Assembly (NCBI GenBank): GCA_964623815.1
Contig: CAZUVR010000018.1
Coordinates: forward strand, 12,308-76,307
DNA length: 64,000 nt
Origin: Chroococcopsis sp964623815
GTDB lineage: Bacteria; Cyanobacteriota; Cyanobacteriia; Cyanobacteriales; Microcystaceae
Direction: 5' to 3'
Part shown: positions 18,376-26,816 of the stretch, one piece after another
Numbering within the stretch: position 1 is the first letter of the stretch
Layout: every line of letters starts with the position of its first letter
The notes under the pieces: model-generated
Told to the model about the DNA's origin: nothing
Databases searched by the model: none
The model's input: only the letters and a program-made list of their open reading frames with translations
Program-made: the position numbers and the translations under genes

Positions 18376-19039
18376 CCTAGTCTTAGTAGAAGATCAAGAG
18401 ATTGTGCGCCGTGGAATGAAAATACTCCTCGAAACTCAAACCGATCTAAAAGTGATAGGCGAGGCGGGAAATGGGCAAGAAGCGCTCAATTTAGTCACCT
18501 ATTTATACGATCGCACTTCTCCACCAGATGTAATTCTTATGGATATTCGTATGCCAGTAATGACGGGTGTAGAGGCGACACAAAATATCTGTCAGCGATT
18601 TCCCCAGAGTAAAATACTGATTCTAACGACGTTTAATGATGTGGAATACGTTAAGGAAGCTTTGCGCTTCGGGGCTAAAGGTTATCTCCTTAAAGATACC
18701 CCTGCTCAAGAATTAGCGGAAGCGATCCGGTCGGTACATAGGGGTTATACTCAATTAGGCCCAGGCATTTTAGAACAGATGTTAACCGGATTTCCAACTG
18801 ATTCTAAACCAGCTCAACTACCGCCTGGAATAGAAGAATTGACTCCGAGAGAGAAGGAAATATTAGTGTTAATCGCTAAAGGTGCGAGTAATAAAGAGAT
18901 AGCTCATAGCTTATTCCTCTCCGATGGTACGGTGAGAAATCATATTACCCATATATTAACTCGCTTGAATGTGCGCGATCGAACTCAAGCGGCTATTGTA
19001 GCTAATTCCTGCCTCGATTGGTTAGAAAGAGGGCATTAA
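18368..19039 (+). CDS. NarL/FixJ-family response regulator
   Basis: 223 residues. The receiver domain has EDQ near the start, phosphoacceptor aspartate in VILMDIRMPVMTG, switch threonine in ILTTF and lysine in LLKD; the C-terminal LuxR-type HTH reads LTPREKEILVLIAKGASNKE through TVRNHI. It is the DNA-binding output of the adjoining kinase, whose last eight bases it overlaps. Target genes are not shown by the sequence; chrA 150 bases downstream and the RTX gene on the far side of the sensor are candidates by position only. Confidence 0.95.
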   Translation: MISLVLVEDQEIVRRGMKILLETQTDLKVIGEAGNGQEALNLVTYLYDRTSPPDVILMDIRMPVMTGVEATQNICQRFPQSKILILTTFNDVEYVKEALRFGAKGYLLKDTPAQELAEAIRSVHRGYTQLGPGILEQMLTGFPTDSKPAQLPPGIEELTPREKEILVLIAKGASNKEIAHSLFLSDGTVRNHITHILTRLNVRDRTQAAIVANSCLDWLERGH

Positions 19040-19191
19040 CCATAAACTACAAAGATTCTAAATTAATATCATGTAAAAAAAATCAATATATCTAAAGAAA
19101 TAAACTAAGCCGCAATTTTTATAAGAAAAATTTTAATAAAAATTTAACTCTAGATGGTTAAAATTAAACGAGTTGTAGAGTTAAAAATCTT

Positions 19192-20343
19192 ATGAAAAAT
19201 ACCGTTAAATCGGGATTAGTACCTCTAGCACTTTTATTTTTGAAATTGGGTATTATCGGCTTCGGTGGCCCCGCCGCCCATATAGCCATGATGGAGGATG
19301 AAGTCGTCGCCCGGCGGAGGTGGATGACCAGAGATCAATTTCTCGATTTAGTCGGTGCGACTAATCTTATCCCCGGGCCTAACTCTACGGAAATGGCTAT
19401 CCATGTGGGCTATATACAGGGGGGATTAGCGGGGTTGCTCATAGCCGGTGTCTGTTTCATCGGCCCTGCCGTAATCATTACCGGTATTATCGCCTGGTTT
19501 TATAGCCAGTACGGAAATCTGCCCCAAGTGGCTCCTTTTTTTGTCGGTATCCAGCCGATTATCATCGCCGTTATCATTCAAGCCGTCTGGAATTTGGGCA
19601 AGAAAGCTTTAAAAAACCGTCTCCTCTGGGTAATCGCGGCGATAGTTATAGGTTTAGTATTTCTTGGTGTTAACGAGATGATAGCGCTATTATTCGGCGG
19701 GGTTTTGGGTATCATATCTCAAGGTTTAAGATTGAATTTTTTCCTATTAGGAATAACTAGTATAGCTTTAGTTAGTGACAAGGTAGAAAATAATACGGCT
19801 AATTTAACTCAATTGGGATTATTTTTTCTCAAAGTTGGGAGTATTTTATTCGGTAGCGGTTATCTATTAGTTGCTTTCCTACAATCGGAGTTAGTTGATA
19901 AGTACGGCTGGTTAACACAACAGGAATTATTAGACGCGATCGCAGTTGGCCAATTCACCCCCGGCCCTGTACTTTCCACTTCCACTTTTATCGGTTATCA
20001 AATCCTGGGATTACCGGGGGCGATCGTTTCTACCCTGGCCATATTTCTTCCCTCTTTTATCTTCGTTCTCATTCTTAATCCCCTCATCCCTAAACTGCGT
20101 CAATCTCGTCGGGCGGGGGCTTTTTTAGACGCGGTTAATGCGAGCGCGGTAGCTTTAATGGTGGCGGTTATCATCGATCTGTGTCGCAAATCTTTATTAG
20201 AACCTATGGGAATATTTCCCGTTAATATCACCGCTATTTTTATGACGATTTTAGCTACCATTCTATTGCTCAAATATAAGGTTAATTCCACTTGGCTGAT
20301 TCTCGGCGGAGCCTTAACCGGATTCCTCCTAGAAAGTCTCTAA
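19192..20343 (+). CDS. chrA: Chromate transporter ChrA family
   Basis: 383 residues, about ten to twelve hydrophobic segments arranged as two homologous CHR halves. The first half has GFGGPAAHIAMMEDEVV and LIPGPNSTEMAIHVGY; the second repeats the pattern with FGSGYLLVAFLQSELV and FTPGPVLSTSTFIGY. ChrA exports chromate; many family members have untested substrates. ATG 19192 has no strong ribosome site. The 152 bases before it are very AT-rich. Its stop overlaps the convergent membrane-protein gene by four bases. Confidence 0.92.
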   Translation: MKNTVKSGLVPLALLFLKLGIIGFGGPAAHIAMMEDEVVARRRWMTRDQFLDLVGATNLIPGPNSTEMAIHVGYIQGGLAGLLIAGVCFIGPAVIITGIIAWFYSQYGNLPQVAPFFVGIQPIIIAVIIQAVWNLGKKALKNRLLWVIAAIVIGLVFLGVNEMIALLFGGVLGIISQGLRLNFFLLGITSIALVSDKVENNTANLTQLGLFFLKVGSILFGSGYLLVAFLQSELVDKYGWLTQQELLDAIAVGQFTPGPVLSTSTFIGYQILGLPGAIVSTLAIFLPSFIFVLILNPLIPKLRQSRRAGAFLDAVNASAVALMVAVIIDLCRKSLLEPMGIFPVNITAIFMTILATILLLKYKVNSTWLILGGALTGFLLESL

Positions 20344-20909
20344 GCCTTTAGGGAAAATTTAAGCCATTGTCGCCACACGAATCCGGTACTGATGCCCACG
20401 ACGGCCCAAGTTAGGGATAATCCGATGACTTCGCCGATATACAATCCGGTCATACCCTTTAATATCGCTCCGACAGACCAACCCAGAGCCAAACCCAAAG
20501 ACCAACTTAAAGCGTTAATCCCCACCCAAATCCTACTGACGACGAAGGGTAATCTCAGGGCTAGGGATTGACACAATCCTAACCAGAAACCAGCGACGAT
20601 ACCGAATAACTCACCCCATAAACACCTGATGTGCCAGGCTGAGGTATTGGGGACGAACCAACCTAACGCGCCGCCTCCAACCAGGCTTAAAATCCACCAA
20701 CCGCAGATGCTCAATAAAATCCAAGCTACTACCCTTTTACAGTAGGGATAAATAACTAAGGCTTGAATCAGTGCGACAATTCCCGCGCCGATAACAGCAT
20801 CGAAGGGCTTTAATTCTGATCTTTTGCCCACTTCGACCCAAAACAAACTCAACCAGAAAGCTAAAATCGTACCTGCGGGCCAACGCCACCAAATTCCCGA
20901 AACTTTCAT
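20340..20909 (-). CDS. Hypothetical multi-pass membrane protein
   Basis: 189 residues with about five hydrophobic segments rich in Trp and Gly (WWRWPAGTILAFWLSLFWV, ISICGWWILSLVGGGALGW). I do not recognise the family. AAAGG stands seven bases before ATG 20909. It follows the GHL10 gene by 20 bases on the same strand, so the two probably form an operon; nothing else bears on its role. Confidence 0.7.
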   Translation of the reverse strand: MKVSGIWWRWPAGTILAFWLSLFWVEVGKRSELKPFDAVIGAGIVALIQALVIYPYCKRVVAWILLSICGWWILSLVGGGALGWFVPNTSAWHIRCLWGELFGIVAGFWLGLCQSLALRLPFVVSRIWVGINALSWSLGLALGWSVGAILKGMTGLYIGEVIGLSLTWAVVGISTGFVWRQWLKFSLKA

Positions 20910-20929
20910 GTTTTTACCTTTCTTTTTCG

Positions 20930-22240
20930 TTAAATCTTCTTTTTAGATGCCGAAGTTTTCTCCGACTGCCCACTGCCCACTGCCGACTCCCCCGTAAACA
21001 ATGTTTGAAATACTTGACGACGCTGACGGGGTGATTCTGGGGTGAAATAGCCCCAAAGAGTTTCCCAGTAGAAGAAGGATACACCTTTAAACTTCTGTTT
21101 ACGGGTATATTTTACCTGTTCCCCAATCTGTTGGATTTTTACTGGCCTCGTCCAAGTGCCGCTCAATATGGCTACGCTTACGGGAATCCGTTTTTTTGCA
21201 TATTGTACCGCCGCCTGCGATAGTTCTACGCCGAATTTATCCAGGTTATCCCGATATACCTGTAAGACGATCTCATCTACTAATTTTCTCTCCACCCAAG
21301 TCGTCCAATCTTGTAAGTAGTTACGATAGGCGAATCCGTAAGAGTTAGGAGAAAGAGAAATTTTTACGTTTGGTTTCAGTTTCTTGATTTCCTGACGAAT
21401 CTGTGATATGAATTGGGTTAATTTAGTAGCTCGCCAGCGCATCCACTCCCGATCGTAAATGTTAGCCGGGGGAAAATTACCCTTATGTTCGAGTTTGTAA
21501 AGAGCGATCGTCCAATCATCATAACCTAATTGCACTGGTAGACCGAAATGATCATCGAGTTGAATCCCCTCTATATCGTAGTTTTTGACTACTTCTAAAA
21601 TCAAACCAGTAAGGAATTTCTGCACGTCGGGGCGGAAAGGATTCAACCAAACCTGTTCGATCGCTCCTGGACGGAAGATAGAATCGGAAGAGCCAGAGTT
21701 AGCCTCTAATTCATCTTCGTAGGATATGCGGGTTGTACCAGTGAAGGTACGAGTCACCCAGTCGGGATGTTTTTCAACGAGTTTAGAGGTGGCGGGAACT
21801 ATCAAACCGTATTCAAACCAGGGAATCACCCTCATCTTATGTCGGTGCGCTCTAGCGGTTATTTTTTCCAGGACATCGCCCCCTACATGGGCCCAAGATA
21901 ATAGAGGCTCCTGAGATTCGCCTATTTCTTCTCGGGCTATATCGCTCGGGTAGAAAGTAAAACCCCGGTTCCAGACGACGGGATAGACTGTATTAAATTG
22001 TAGCTGACTCAGTTGCCCGAGGGAGCGATCGATCCCTCCCGGTAGATACAGCACTCCACTATTGACGTTAGTTATCCAGACTCCGCGCATTTCGTCTCTC
22101 TTAGTCACCTGATGTATGGGCAAGAAGTATAAGGGCGAAATACATACTAAAAATACTAATACGAACAAGAGAATAAATTTAGTGAGGGCGTTTAGGGGGA
22201 AGAACCGCAGAGAGCCTTTTTTTAAAACGGAATTGGTCAC
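20930..22240 (-). CDS. Glycoside hydrolase-like (GHL10, family 10-like) protein
   Basis: 436 residues, starting at GTG 22240. An N-terminal membrane helix (FILLFVLVFLVCISPLYF) anchors or exports it. The TIM-barrel GHL10 domain has RGVWITNVNSGVLYLPGG, TVYPVVWNRGFTFYPSD, VIPWFEYGL, GIQLDDHFG (catalytic acidic pair) and VSVAILSG. Members are common in cyanobacteria and are thought to cleave cell-wall or extracellular glycans. The last 20 or so residues (GESAVGSGQSEKTSASKKK) are encoded partly by a low-complexity repeat and look like a recent extension. Confidence 0.88.
   Translation of the reverse strand: MTNSVLKKGSLRFFPLNALTKFILLFVLVFLVCISPLYFLPIHQVTKRDEMRGVWITNVNSGVLYLPGGIDRSLGQLSQLQFNTVYPVVWNRGFTFYPSDIAREEIGESQEPLLSWAHVGGDVLEKITARAHRHKMRVIPWFEYGLIVPATSKLVEKHPDWVTRTFTGTTRISYEDELEANSGSSDSIFRPGAIEQVWLNPFRPDVQKFLTGLILEVVKNYDIEGIQLDDHFGLPVQLGYDDWTIALYKLEHKGNFPPANIYDREWMRWRATKLTQFISQIRQEIKKLKPNVKISLSPNSYGFAYRNYLQDWTTWVERKLVDEIVLQVYRDNLDKFGVELSQAAVQYAKKRIPVSVAILSGTWTRPVKIQQIGEQVKYTRKQKFKGVSFFYWETLWGYFTPESPRQRRQVFQTLFTGESAVGSGQSEKTSASKKKI
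20961..20993 (-). repeat. GGGAGT-type dispersed repeat within the 3' end of the GHL10 gene
   Basis: Read on the minus strand this is GGGAGTCGGCAGTGGGCAGT continued by a second GGGCAGT unit. The same kind of unit forms intergenic elements elsewhere in the window. Here it is translated as the C-terminal GESAVGSGQS stretch. Confidence 0.7.
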
Positions 22241-22308
22241 TTTTTAACGATCGGCTATTATCATGATCTATTATCGTTGCATTATTTCATAACGCCAAAC
22301 AGATAAAA

Positions 22309-22989
22309 ATGCTAGAGCAAATGTTAATAGTCGGCGGTAGTCGGGGTATAGGTCTCGCCGTCGCTCAACATTATCATACTAGGATAAAAAACTTAGTCTG
22401 CGTTTCTCGAACTCCCTCACTTTTTGGACAGTGGTTAGAAGCCGATATTGCCACTGTTGCCGGAATTGATAAAATCGGTAGGACTTTTGAAAATAAAACT
22501 CTAGACGCACTCTTATTTTTAGGGGGTACTTGGGAAAGAGCCGCGTTTACCTCCGATTATAATTTCGCCGCGAGTAAAGACGATGAGATCGATTATGTCA
22601 TCGCCGTTAACTTAATCGCTCCCGTAAAACTAACCAAAAAATTACTCTCACCACTGCGAAATTCGGATAATCCCAAGGTTATCTTTATCGGCTCCTTATC
22701 GGGCTTAGATAATCAAGCCAGTCGGGAAGTAGCTAACAGCGCTTCTAAATTCGGTTTGAGGGGAGCAGCCCAAGCTTTACAGTTAGAGTTAAAAGACACG
22801 GGTATAGGCTTTACTGTAATCAATCCAGGTAATGTAGCCACGCCCGAAGTCTTAGAAGATATTGCTACACAAACATTTTCACCGCAAGTGCCCATACCGT
22901 TAAAAGATTTAATCGCGGTTATCGATTGTGCGCTCGCTCTGTCCCCCCATTCTTACTTATCGGAAATTAATATCGCTCAAATAAAATAG
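22309..22989 (+). CDS. Short-chain dehydrogenase/reductase-like protein without the catalytic tyrosine
   Basis: 226 residues with a Rossmann fold. The cofactor motif GGSRGIG is present near residue 10, followed by the strand LDALLFLGG, Asn101 in VIAVNLIAP and the serine strand VIFIGSLSG (Ser129/Ser131). At the usual YxxxK site the sequence is NSASK: Asn143 replaces tyrosine while Lys147 is kept; the codon is AAC at 22735. C-terminal FTVINPGNVATP fits the family. It may be a binding or regulatory protein rather than a dehydrogenase, or use different chemistry. Stands alone, divergent from the GHL10 gene. Confidence 0.87.
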   Translation: MLEQMLIVGGSRGIGLAVAQHYHTRIKNLVCVSRTPSLFGQWLEADIATVAGIDKIGRTFENKTLDALLFLGGTWERAAFTSDYNFAASKDDEIDYVIAVNLIAPVKLTKKLLSPLRNSDNPKVIFIGSLSGLDNQASREVANSASKFGLRGAAQALQLELKDTGIGFTVINPGNVATPEVLEDIATQTFSPQVPIPLKDLIAVIDCALALSPHSYLSEINIAQIK

Positions 22990-23032
22990 AATCAGAGACA
23001 GGAACTAAGAAACTAAGTCTTAATATAAATAA

Positions 23033-23067
23033 CGATCGGCTTACACTAATTATAAACAAGCCGATCG
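23033..23067. terminator. Perfect hairpin between convergent SDR and htpG genes
   Basis: CGATCGGCTT and AAGCCGATCG form a perfect ten-base stem around a 15-base loop. It lies between two converging stop codons (22989 and 23088), so a bidirectional terminator is likely. There is no strong T-tract. Confidence 0.55.
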
Positions 23068-23087
23068 CCCATATATCTCAGGACAAA

Positions 23088-25061
23088 TTACAACTTCTCG
23101 GTTAACTTGGTTAATACCTGATTTGACCTTTGAATAAAAGATTTCATCCCTTCAGCGTCGAAACCTTTCTGAGAGATTAAGGCTAAATCGTAGACGTGCT
23201 GACATAACATTTTAGCCAATTCTGCCGAGGGGGATTCACCGCTACCGGTAACAATACCACCCTGACTCAGGCTTAGGATTTGCCCGATTAAGGGATGATT
23301 AGTATTGATCATTAAAACGTGTTCATCAGGGAAGCTCATAGCCTGCTGTTGCATCCAGGCTGTCATCTCCCGCAGACGGCGCATCGCCTCTGGTAATAAC
23401 ACCATCGCCGGGGGTGTGGCTGCTGGGTCATCGGATTTTAACGCCTCGGTTTTAATATTAACCTTGGGGTTATTAAGAGCTTTAGCAAAAATTTCTTTGA
23501 CTAATTCCCCTTTGGTTTTGTTAGTATTGGGATCTACTATTTCAGTAGCTTGATCTTTCTCTAACAGGGTTTGATCTAACTCGGCATCGACGCGGGTAAA
23601 TTTAACGTCATTGTATTCTCTCTCTAAGAAAGGAATGAAATTCCCGTCTATGAAAGAGTCAAAATACAGTATTTCTACTCCTTGATTTTTGTAGAGTTCT
23701 ACATAACCAGATTGAGTGCCGGGATCGGTACAGTAGAAAACTCGATTTTCGTGCTTCTCTTTATTTCTTTCTAGATAGGCTTTTAGAGTAGTATAGCCTT
23801 CTTGTTCGATCGCTTCTAAGGGAGTCTTAGCGGTGCTGACTGATTCCCAAGCGTCTCCGCTCTCGGTTTGTACTTCGGTTGTAGTTTCGGGAACGGGCGC
23901 TTTATAGGTGGTGCGATAGATAATAATATCCTTGACTTGATCTTTAAATTTGTCCTCTTTTAAGGAGCCGAATTTAATGAAGGTGCCTAGATCCTGCCAG
24001 GAGTGAATATATTGTTTCGCATCCTCATTATAGAGAGATTTTAAGCGATCGGCGATCTTTTTAGAGATGAAATTAGCTATACCCCGGACGGTGCGATCGC
24101 TAGTTAGGGCGCTACGGGACACGTTTAAGGGAATATCGGGGCTATCGATGACCCCTCTTAAGGGCATGAGGAAATCGGGGATAATCTCCTCGCAGTGGTC
24201 ACTAACGAACACCTGATTACAGAATAGTTTGATCTGCCCTTTCGTTACATCTACGTCCGGGCGTAGTTTGGGGAAATAGAGAATACCGTTAACTAAGAAG
24301 GGATAATCGGTATTGAGATGTACCCACAGTAAAGGCTCATCTTGGAAGGGATAGAGATAATTGTAGAACTCTAGATAATCCTCTTTGGTGAGATTCTGGG
24401 GAGATTCTTTCCAGATAGCTCTTTGCTTATTAATAACTTCCCCGTCCAGTTTAATCGGTACGGAGAGGAAATCGGAATAGGTTTTTACTAGTTGCTTGAT
24501 GCGGGCCTGCTCTAAATATTCCCCCTCTTCATCTTGTAGAGTAAGGGTGATGGTGGTGCCGATTTCAGTGCGGGGCGAGTCGGTTAATTCAAATTCCGGT
24601 GAGCCGTCACAAGTCCAGTGGACTGCCTGCGCTCCTTCTTTATAGGATAGGGTATCGATTTCTACTTGTTTGGCTACCATAAAAGCCGAGTAGAAACCTA
24701 AACCGAAGTGCCCTATTAAATCATTCGCGGTTTTTTGGTACTTCTGAATGAACTCTTCCGCGCTAGAAAAAGCGACTTGGTTGATATATTTTTTCACTTC
24801 CTCCTGCGTCATGCCGATACCGTTATCGGTAATCGACAGGGTACGCTTATCCTTATCGATATTAATGTTTATCTCCGGCTCCCCTACCTCTTTACTCACT
24901 TCCCCGGCGAGAGAAGCCATTTTTAATTTTGCGATCGCATCTACAGAGTTCGAGATCAATTCCCGTAAGAATATCTCATGGTCAGTATAGAGAGATTTCT
25001 TGATAATCGGGAAGATATTCTCGGTATGTATAGTAATATTGCCTTTTTCGAGTACCGTCAT
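23088..25061 (-). CDS. htpG: Molecular chaperone HtpG (Hsp90)
   Basis: 657 residues, full length. The GHKL ATPase domain shows NSVDAIAKLKM, DNGIGM and GHFGLGFYSAFMVA; the middle domain has FLVNGILYFPK and the FCNQVFVSDHCEEIIPDFL segment; the C-terminal dimerisation domain ends the protein. HtpG protects proteins in heat, light and oxidative stress, and in cyanobacteria it also interacts with phycobilisome linkers and heme-synthesis enzymes. It is divergent from hoxU across 240 bases. No CIRCE element is seen in that gap. Confidence 0.97.
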   Translation of the reverse strand: MTVLEKGNITIHTENIFPIIKKSLYTDHEIFLRELISNSVDAIAKLKMASLAGEVSKEVGEPEININIDKDKRTLSITDNGIGMTQEEVKKYINQVAFSSAEEFIQKYQKTANDLIGHFGLGFYSAFMVAKQVEIDTLSYKEGAQAVHWTCDGSPEFELTDSPRTEIGTTITLTLQDEEGEYLEQARIKQLVKTYSDFLSVPIKLDGEVINKQRAIWKESPQNLTKEDYLEFYNYLYPFQDEPLLWVHLNTDYPFLVNGILYFPKLRPDVDVTKGQIKLFCNQVFVSDHCEEIIPDFLMPLRGVIDSPDIPLNVSRSALTSDRTVRGIANFISKKIADRLKSLYNEDAKQYIHSWQDLGTFIKFGSLKEDKFKDQVKDIIIYRTTYKAPVPETTTEVQTESGDAWESVSTAKTPLEAIEQEGYTTLKAYLERNKEKHENRVFYCTDPGTQSGYVELYKNQGVEILYFDSFIDGNFIPFLEREYNDVKFTRVDAELDQTLLEKDQATEIVDPNTNKTKGELVKEIFAKALNNPKVNIKTEALKSDDPAATPPAMVLLPEAMRRLREMTAWMQQQAMSFPDEHVLMINTNHPLIGQILSLSQGGIVTGSGESPSAELAKMLCQHVYDLALISQKGFDAEGMKSFIQRSNQVLTKLTEKL

Positions 25062-25301
25062 AGGTTTTGTTAGTGCTTAGCAATAAGAGGTTTAATATCC
25101 TAACTATATTATTTTCTTAGCTTCTTCCGTCGGTCTGGACTACGGGGATTCTCCCCCCTAAGTATTTCGGTTATCCGTACTTACAAGGGGAATTGGGAGT
25201 CGGGGGAGGAATTCTGTCAACCCTAAAGCTGATGTTAAAATTAAGCGCTCGATCCTTATAAATGTGTTCTGCTTAAAGTAGAAAGGAAAGGAGCATAGAT
25301 T
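25062..25301. promoter_or_regulatory. Divergent htpG/hoxU intergenic region
   Basis: 240 bases with no open frame. It must hold both promoters. A GGGG-TTCT-CCCC mini-hairpin lies near 25144 and a GGGAGTCGGGGGAGG repeat at 25195. AAGGAG about nine bases before ATG 25302 is the hoxU ribosome site. I could not identify a LexA or AbrB operator by eye. Confidence 0.5.
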
Positions 25302-26018
25302 ATGTCCGTAACCACCCTTACCATCGACGGCGTAGATGTAGCCATAGAGGAAAACAGTACCATCTTAGCCGCCGCGCAACAAGTGGGGATTAAAATCCCC
25401 CAACTCTGTCACCTCGAAGGAGTTTCCGAAGTAGCCGCCTGCCGTCTCTGTCTGGTAGAGATAGAGGGCATGAATAGATTATTACCGGCTTGCGTTACTT
25501 CGGTTACTGAGGGGATGAAAGTTAATACCAGTACCCCGAAACTGCAAGAATATAGGAGGATGACGGTTGAGTTACTGTTTGCCGAAGGAAATCACGTCTG
25601 TGCCGTCTGCGTGGCTAATAATAACTGCGAGTTACAAGATTTAGCCATAGAAGTTGGTATGGATCATACTCGATTCGCCTATCGTTTCCCAGAAAAGCCG
25701 GTAGATATTTCTCACCCCCGTTTTGGTATCGATCATAATCGTTGTGTGTTGTGTACCCGGTGTGTGAGAGTCTGCGATGAAATCGAGGGCGCACACGTTT
25801 GGGATGTGGCCTATCGCGGCGAAAAGGATAAGATAGTAGCAGGGATGGATCAACCCTGGGGCAACGTGTCAGCCTGTACATCTTGTGGTAAGTGTGTGGA
25901 TGCTTGTCCGACGGGGGCAATATTCCGTAAAGGTTCGGCAGTATCGGAGAAAGATAGAGATAGAGCTAAATTAGAGTTTCTCGTGACTGCTAGAACTGAT
26001 AAAAAATGGACGAGGTAA
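25302..26018 (+). CDS. hoxU: Bidirectional [NiFe]-hydrogenase diaphorase subunit HoxU
   Basis: 238 residues. HoxU carries electrons between the HoxEF NAD(P)H module and the HoxYH hydrogenase. The N-terminal [2Fe-2S] ferredoxin-like domain has CHLEGVSEVAACRLC; next come the complex-I-type HxxxC...C ligands around HVCAVCVANNNCELQ; then two [4Fe-4S] motifs, CVLCTRCVRVC and CTSCGKCVDACP. All cluster ligands appear intact. hoxE and hoxF, usually upstream, are absent: the upstream gene is htpG on the other strand. hoxY follows after five bases. Confidence 0.96.
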   Translation: MSVTTLTIDGVDVAIEENSTILAAAQQVGIKIPQLCHLEGVSEVAACRLCLVEIEGMNRLLPACVTSVTEGMKVNTSTPKLQEYRRMTVELLFAEGNHVCAVCVANNNCELQDLAIEVGMDHTRFAYRFPEKPVDISHPRFGIDHNRCVLCTRCVRVCDEIEGAHVWDVAYRGEKDKIVAGMDQPWGNVSACTSCGKCVDACPTGAIFRKGSAVSEKDRDRAKLEFLVTARTDKKWTR

Positions 26019-26023
26019 GCACT

Positions 26024-26572
26024 ATGAGTAAAATTAGATTCGCTACGGTATGGCTCGCAGGTTGTTCAGGTTGCCATATGTCTTTTTTAGATTTAGACGA
26101 ATGGTTGATCGATCTGGCTTCCTATGTGGATGTGGTGTATAGTCCAGTGGGATGCGATTTGAAGGATTTCCCTGAAGATGTGGATGTATGTTTGGTCGAG
26201 GGTGCGATCGCTAATGAGGATAATCTAGAATTGATTCATCAGGTACGCAAAAATACGAAATTACTCGTCTCCTTCGGAGATTGTGCTGTGACTGCCAACG
26301 TGCCAGCGATGCGTAATTTAATGGGCGGTGCCGATGGTACGCTAAAACGCTCCTATTTGGAGTTGGCGGATTTAACCCCCCAGTTACCCGATGAGCCGGG
26401 GATAGTGCCAGAGTTATTGGCTCAAGTGGTGCCTGTGCATCAAGTCGTCAAGGTGGATTTATTCATGCCCGGATGCCCTCCCGATGCCGATCGAATTAGA
26501 GCAACTTTAGAGCCTTTATTAAAAGGAGAAAAACCCGTGATGGCGGGGCGGGAGATGATTAAATTCGGTTAG
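26024..26572 (+). CDS. hoxY: Bidirectional [NiFe]-hydrogenase small subunit HoxY
   Basis: 182 residues from ATG 26024, which has GAGG eight bases upstream; ATG 26006 would overlap hoxU. HoxY holds the proximal [4Fe-4S] cluster next to the NiFe site of HoxH. Ligand cysteines are in GCSGCHMS, FGDCAVT and MPGCPPDA, and the C-terminus (MAGREMIKFG) is the expected one, so the protein is complete. hoxH does not follow; a hairpin and an unrelated small membrane gene do. The catalytic subunit must be encoded elsewhere if the enzyme works. Confidence 0.96.
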   Translation: MSKIRFATVWLAGCSGCHMSFLDLDEWLIDLASYVDVVYSPVGCDLKDFPEDVDVCLVEGAIANEDNLELIHQVRKNTKLLVSFGDCAVTANVPAMRNLMGGADGTLKRSYLELADLTPQLPDEPGIVPELLAQVVPVHQVVKVDLFMPGCPPDADRIRATLEPLLKGEKPVMAGREMIKFG

Positions 26573-26579
26573 TCAAGTG

Positions 26580-26614
26580 GAAGAATTTATGAGAAGGTAT
26601 TTCATAAATTCTTC
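26580..26614 (+). terminator. Hairpin directly after hoxY
   Basis: GAAGAATTTATGA pairs perfectly with TCATAAATTCTTC (13 bases) around a nine-base loop, beginning eight bases after the hoxY stop. No T-tract follows. It marks the end of the hoxUY transcript or stabilises its 3' end. Confidence 0.6.
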
Positions 26615-26721
26615 ATCTTAAACTAAGCAAATCGGAATAGCCAAATAAACAGACTCCCATCTGACGAGTATTAATTAATGCCAGGTCAATTATGCCAGAG
26701 CCTCCTTTAATCATCAATTAT

Positions 26722-26799
26722 GTAAATATTGTCAATAATATTTACTAAATCTTTACATTTGGTGAATAAACTATACAATGAATGTAAAGTGTCTCACTT
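26722..26799 (+). promoter_or_regulatory. Promoter with nested inverted repeats ahead of a small membrane protein
   Basis: A sigma-70-like promoter reads TTTACA (26752-26757), 16 bases, TACAAT (26774-26779). Three dyads surround it: GTAAATATT-N6-AATATTTAC at 26722-26745; CTTTACATT (26751) with AATGTAAAG (26781), which brackets the promoter; and AAGTG-TCT-CACTT at 26787-26799, four bases before the AAGGAG ribosome site. The half-sites share a TTTAC/GTAAA core, which suggests one repressor or activator. Confidence 0.55.
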
Positions 26800-26816
26800 A
26801 CAAAGGAGCGACAACA

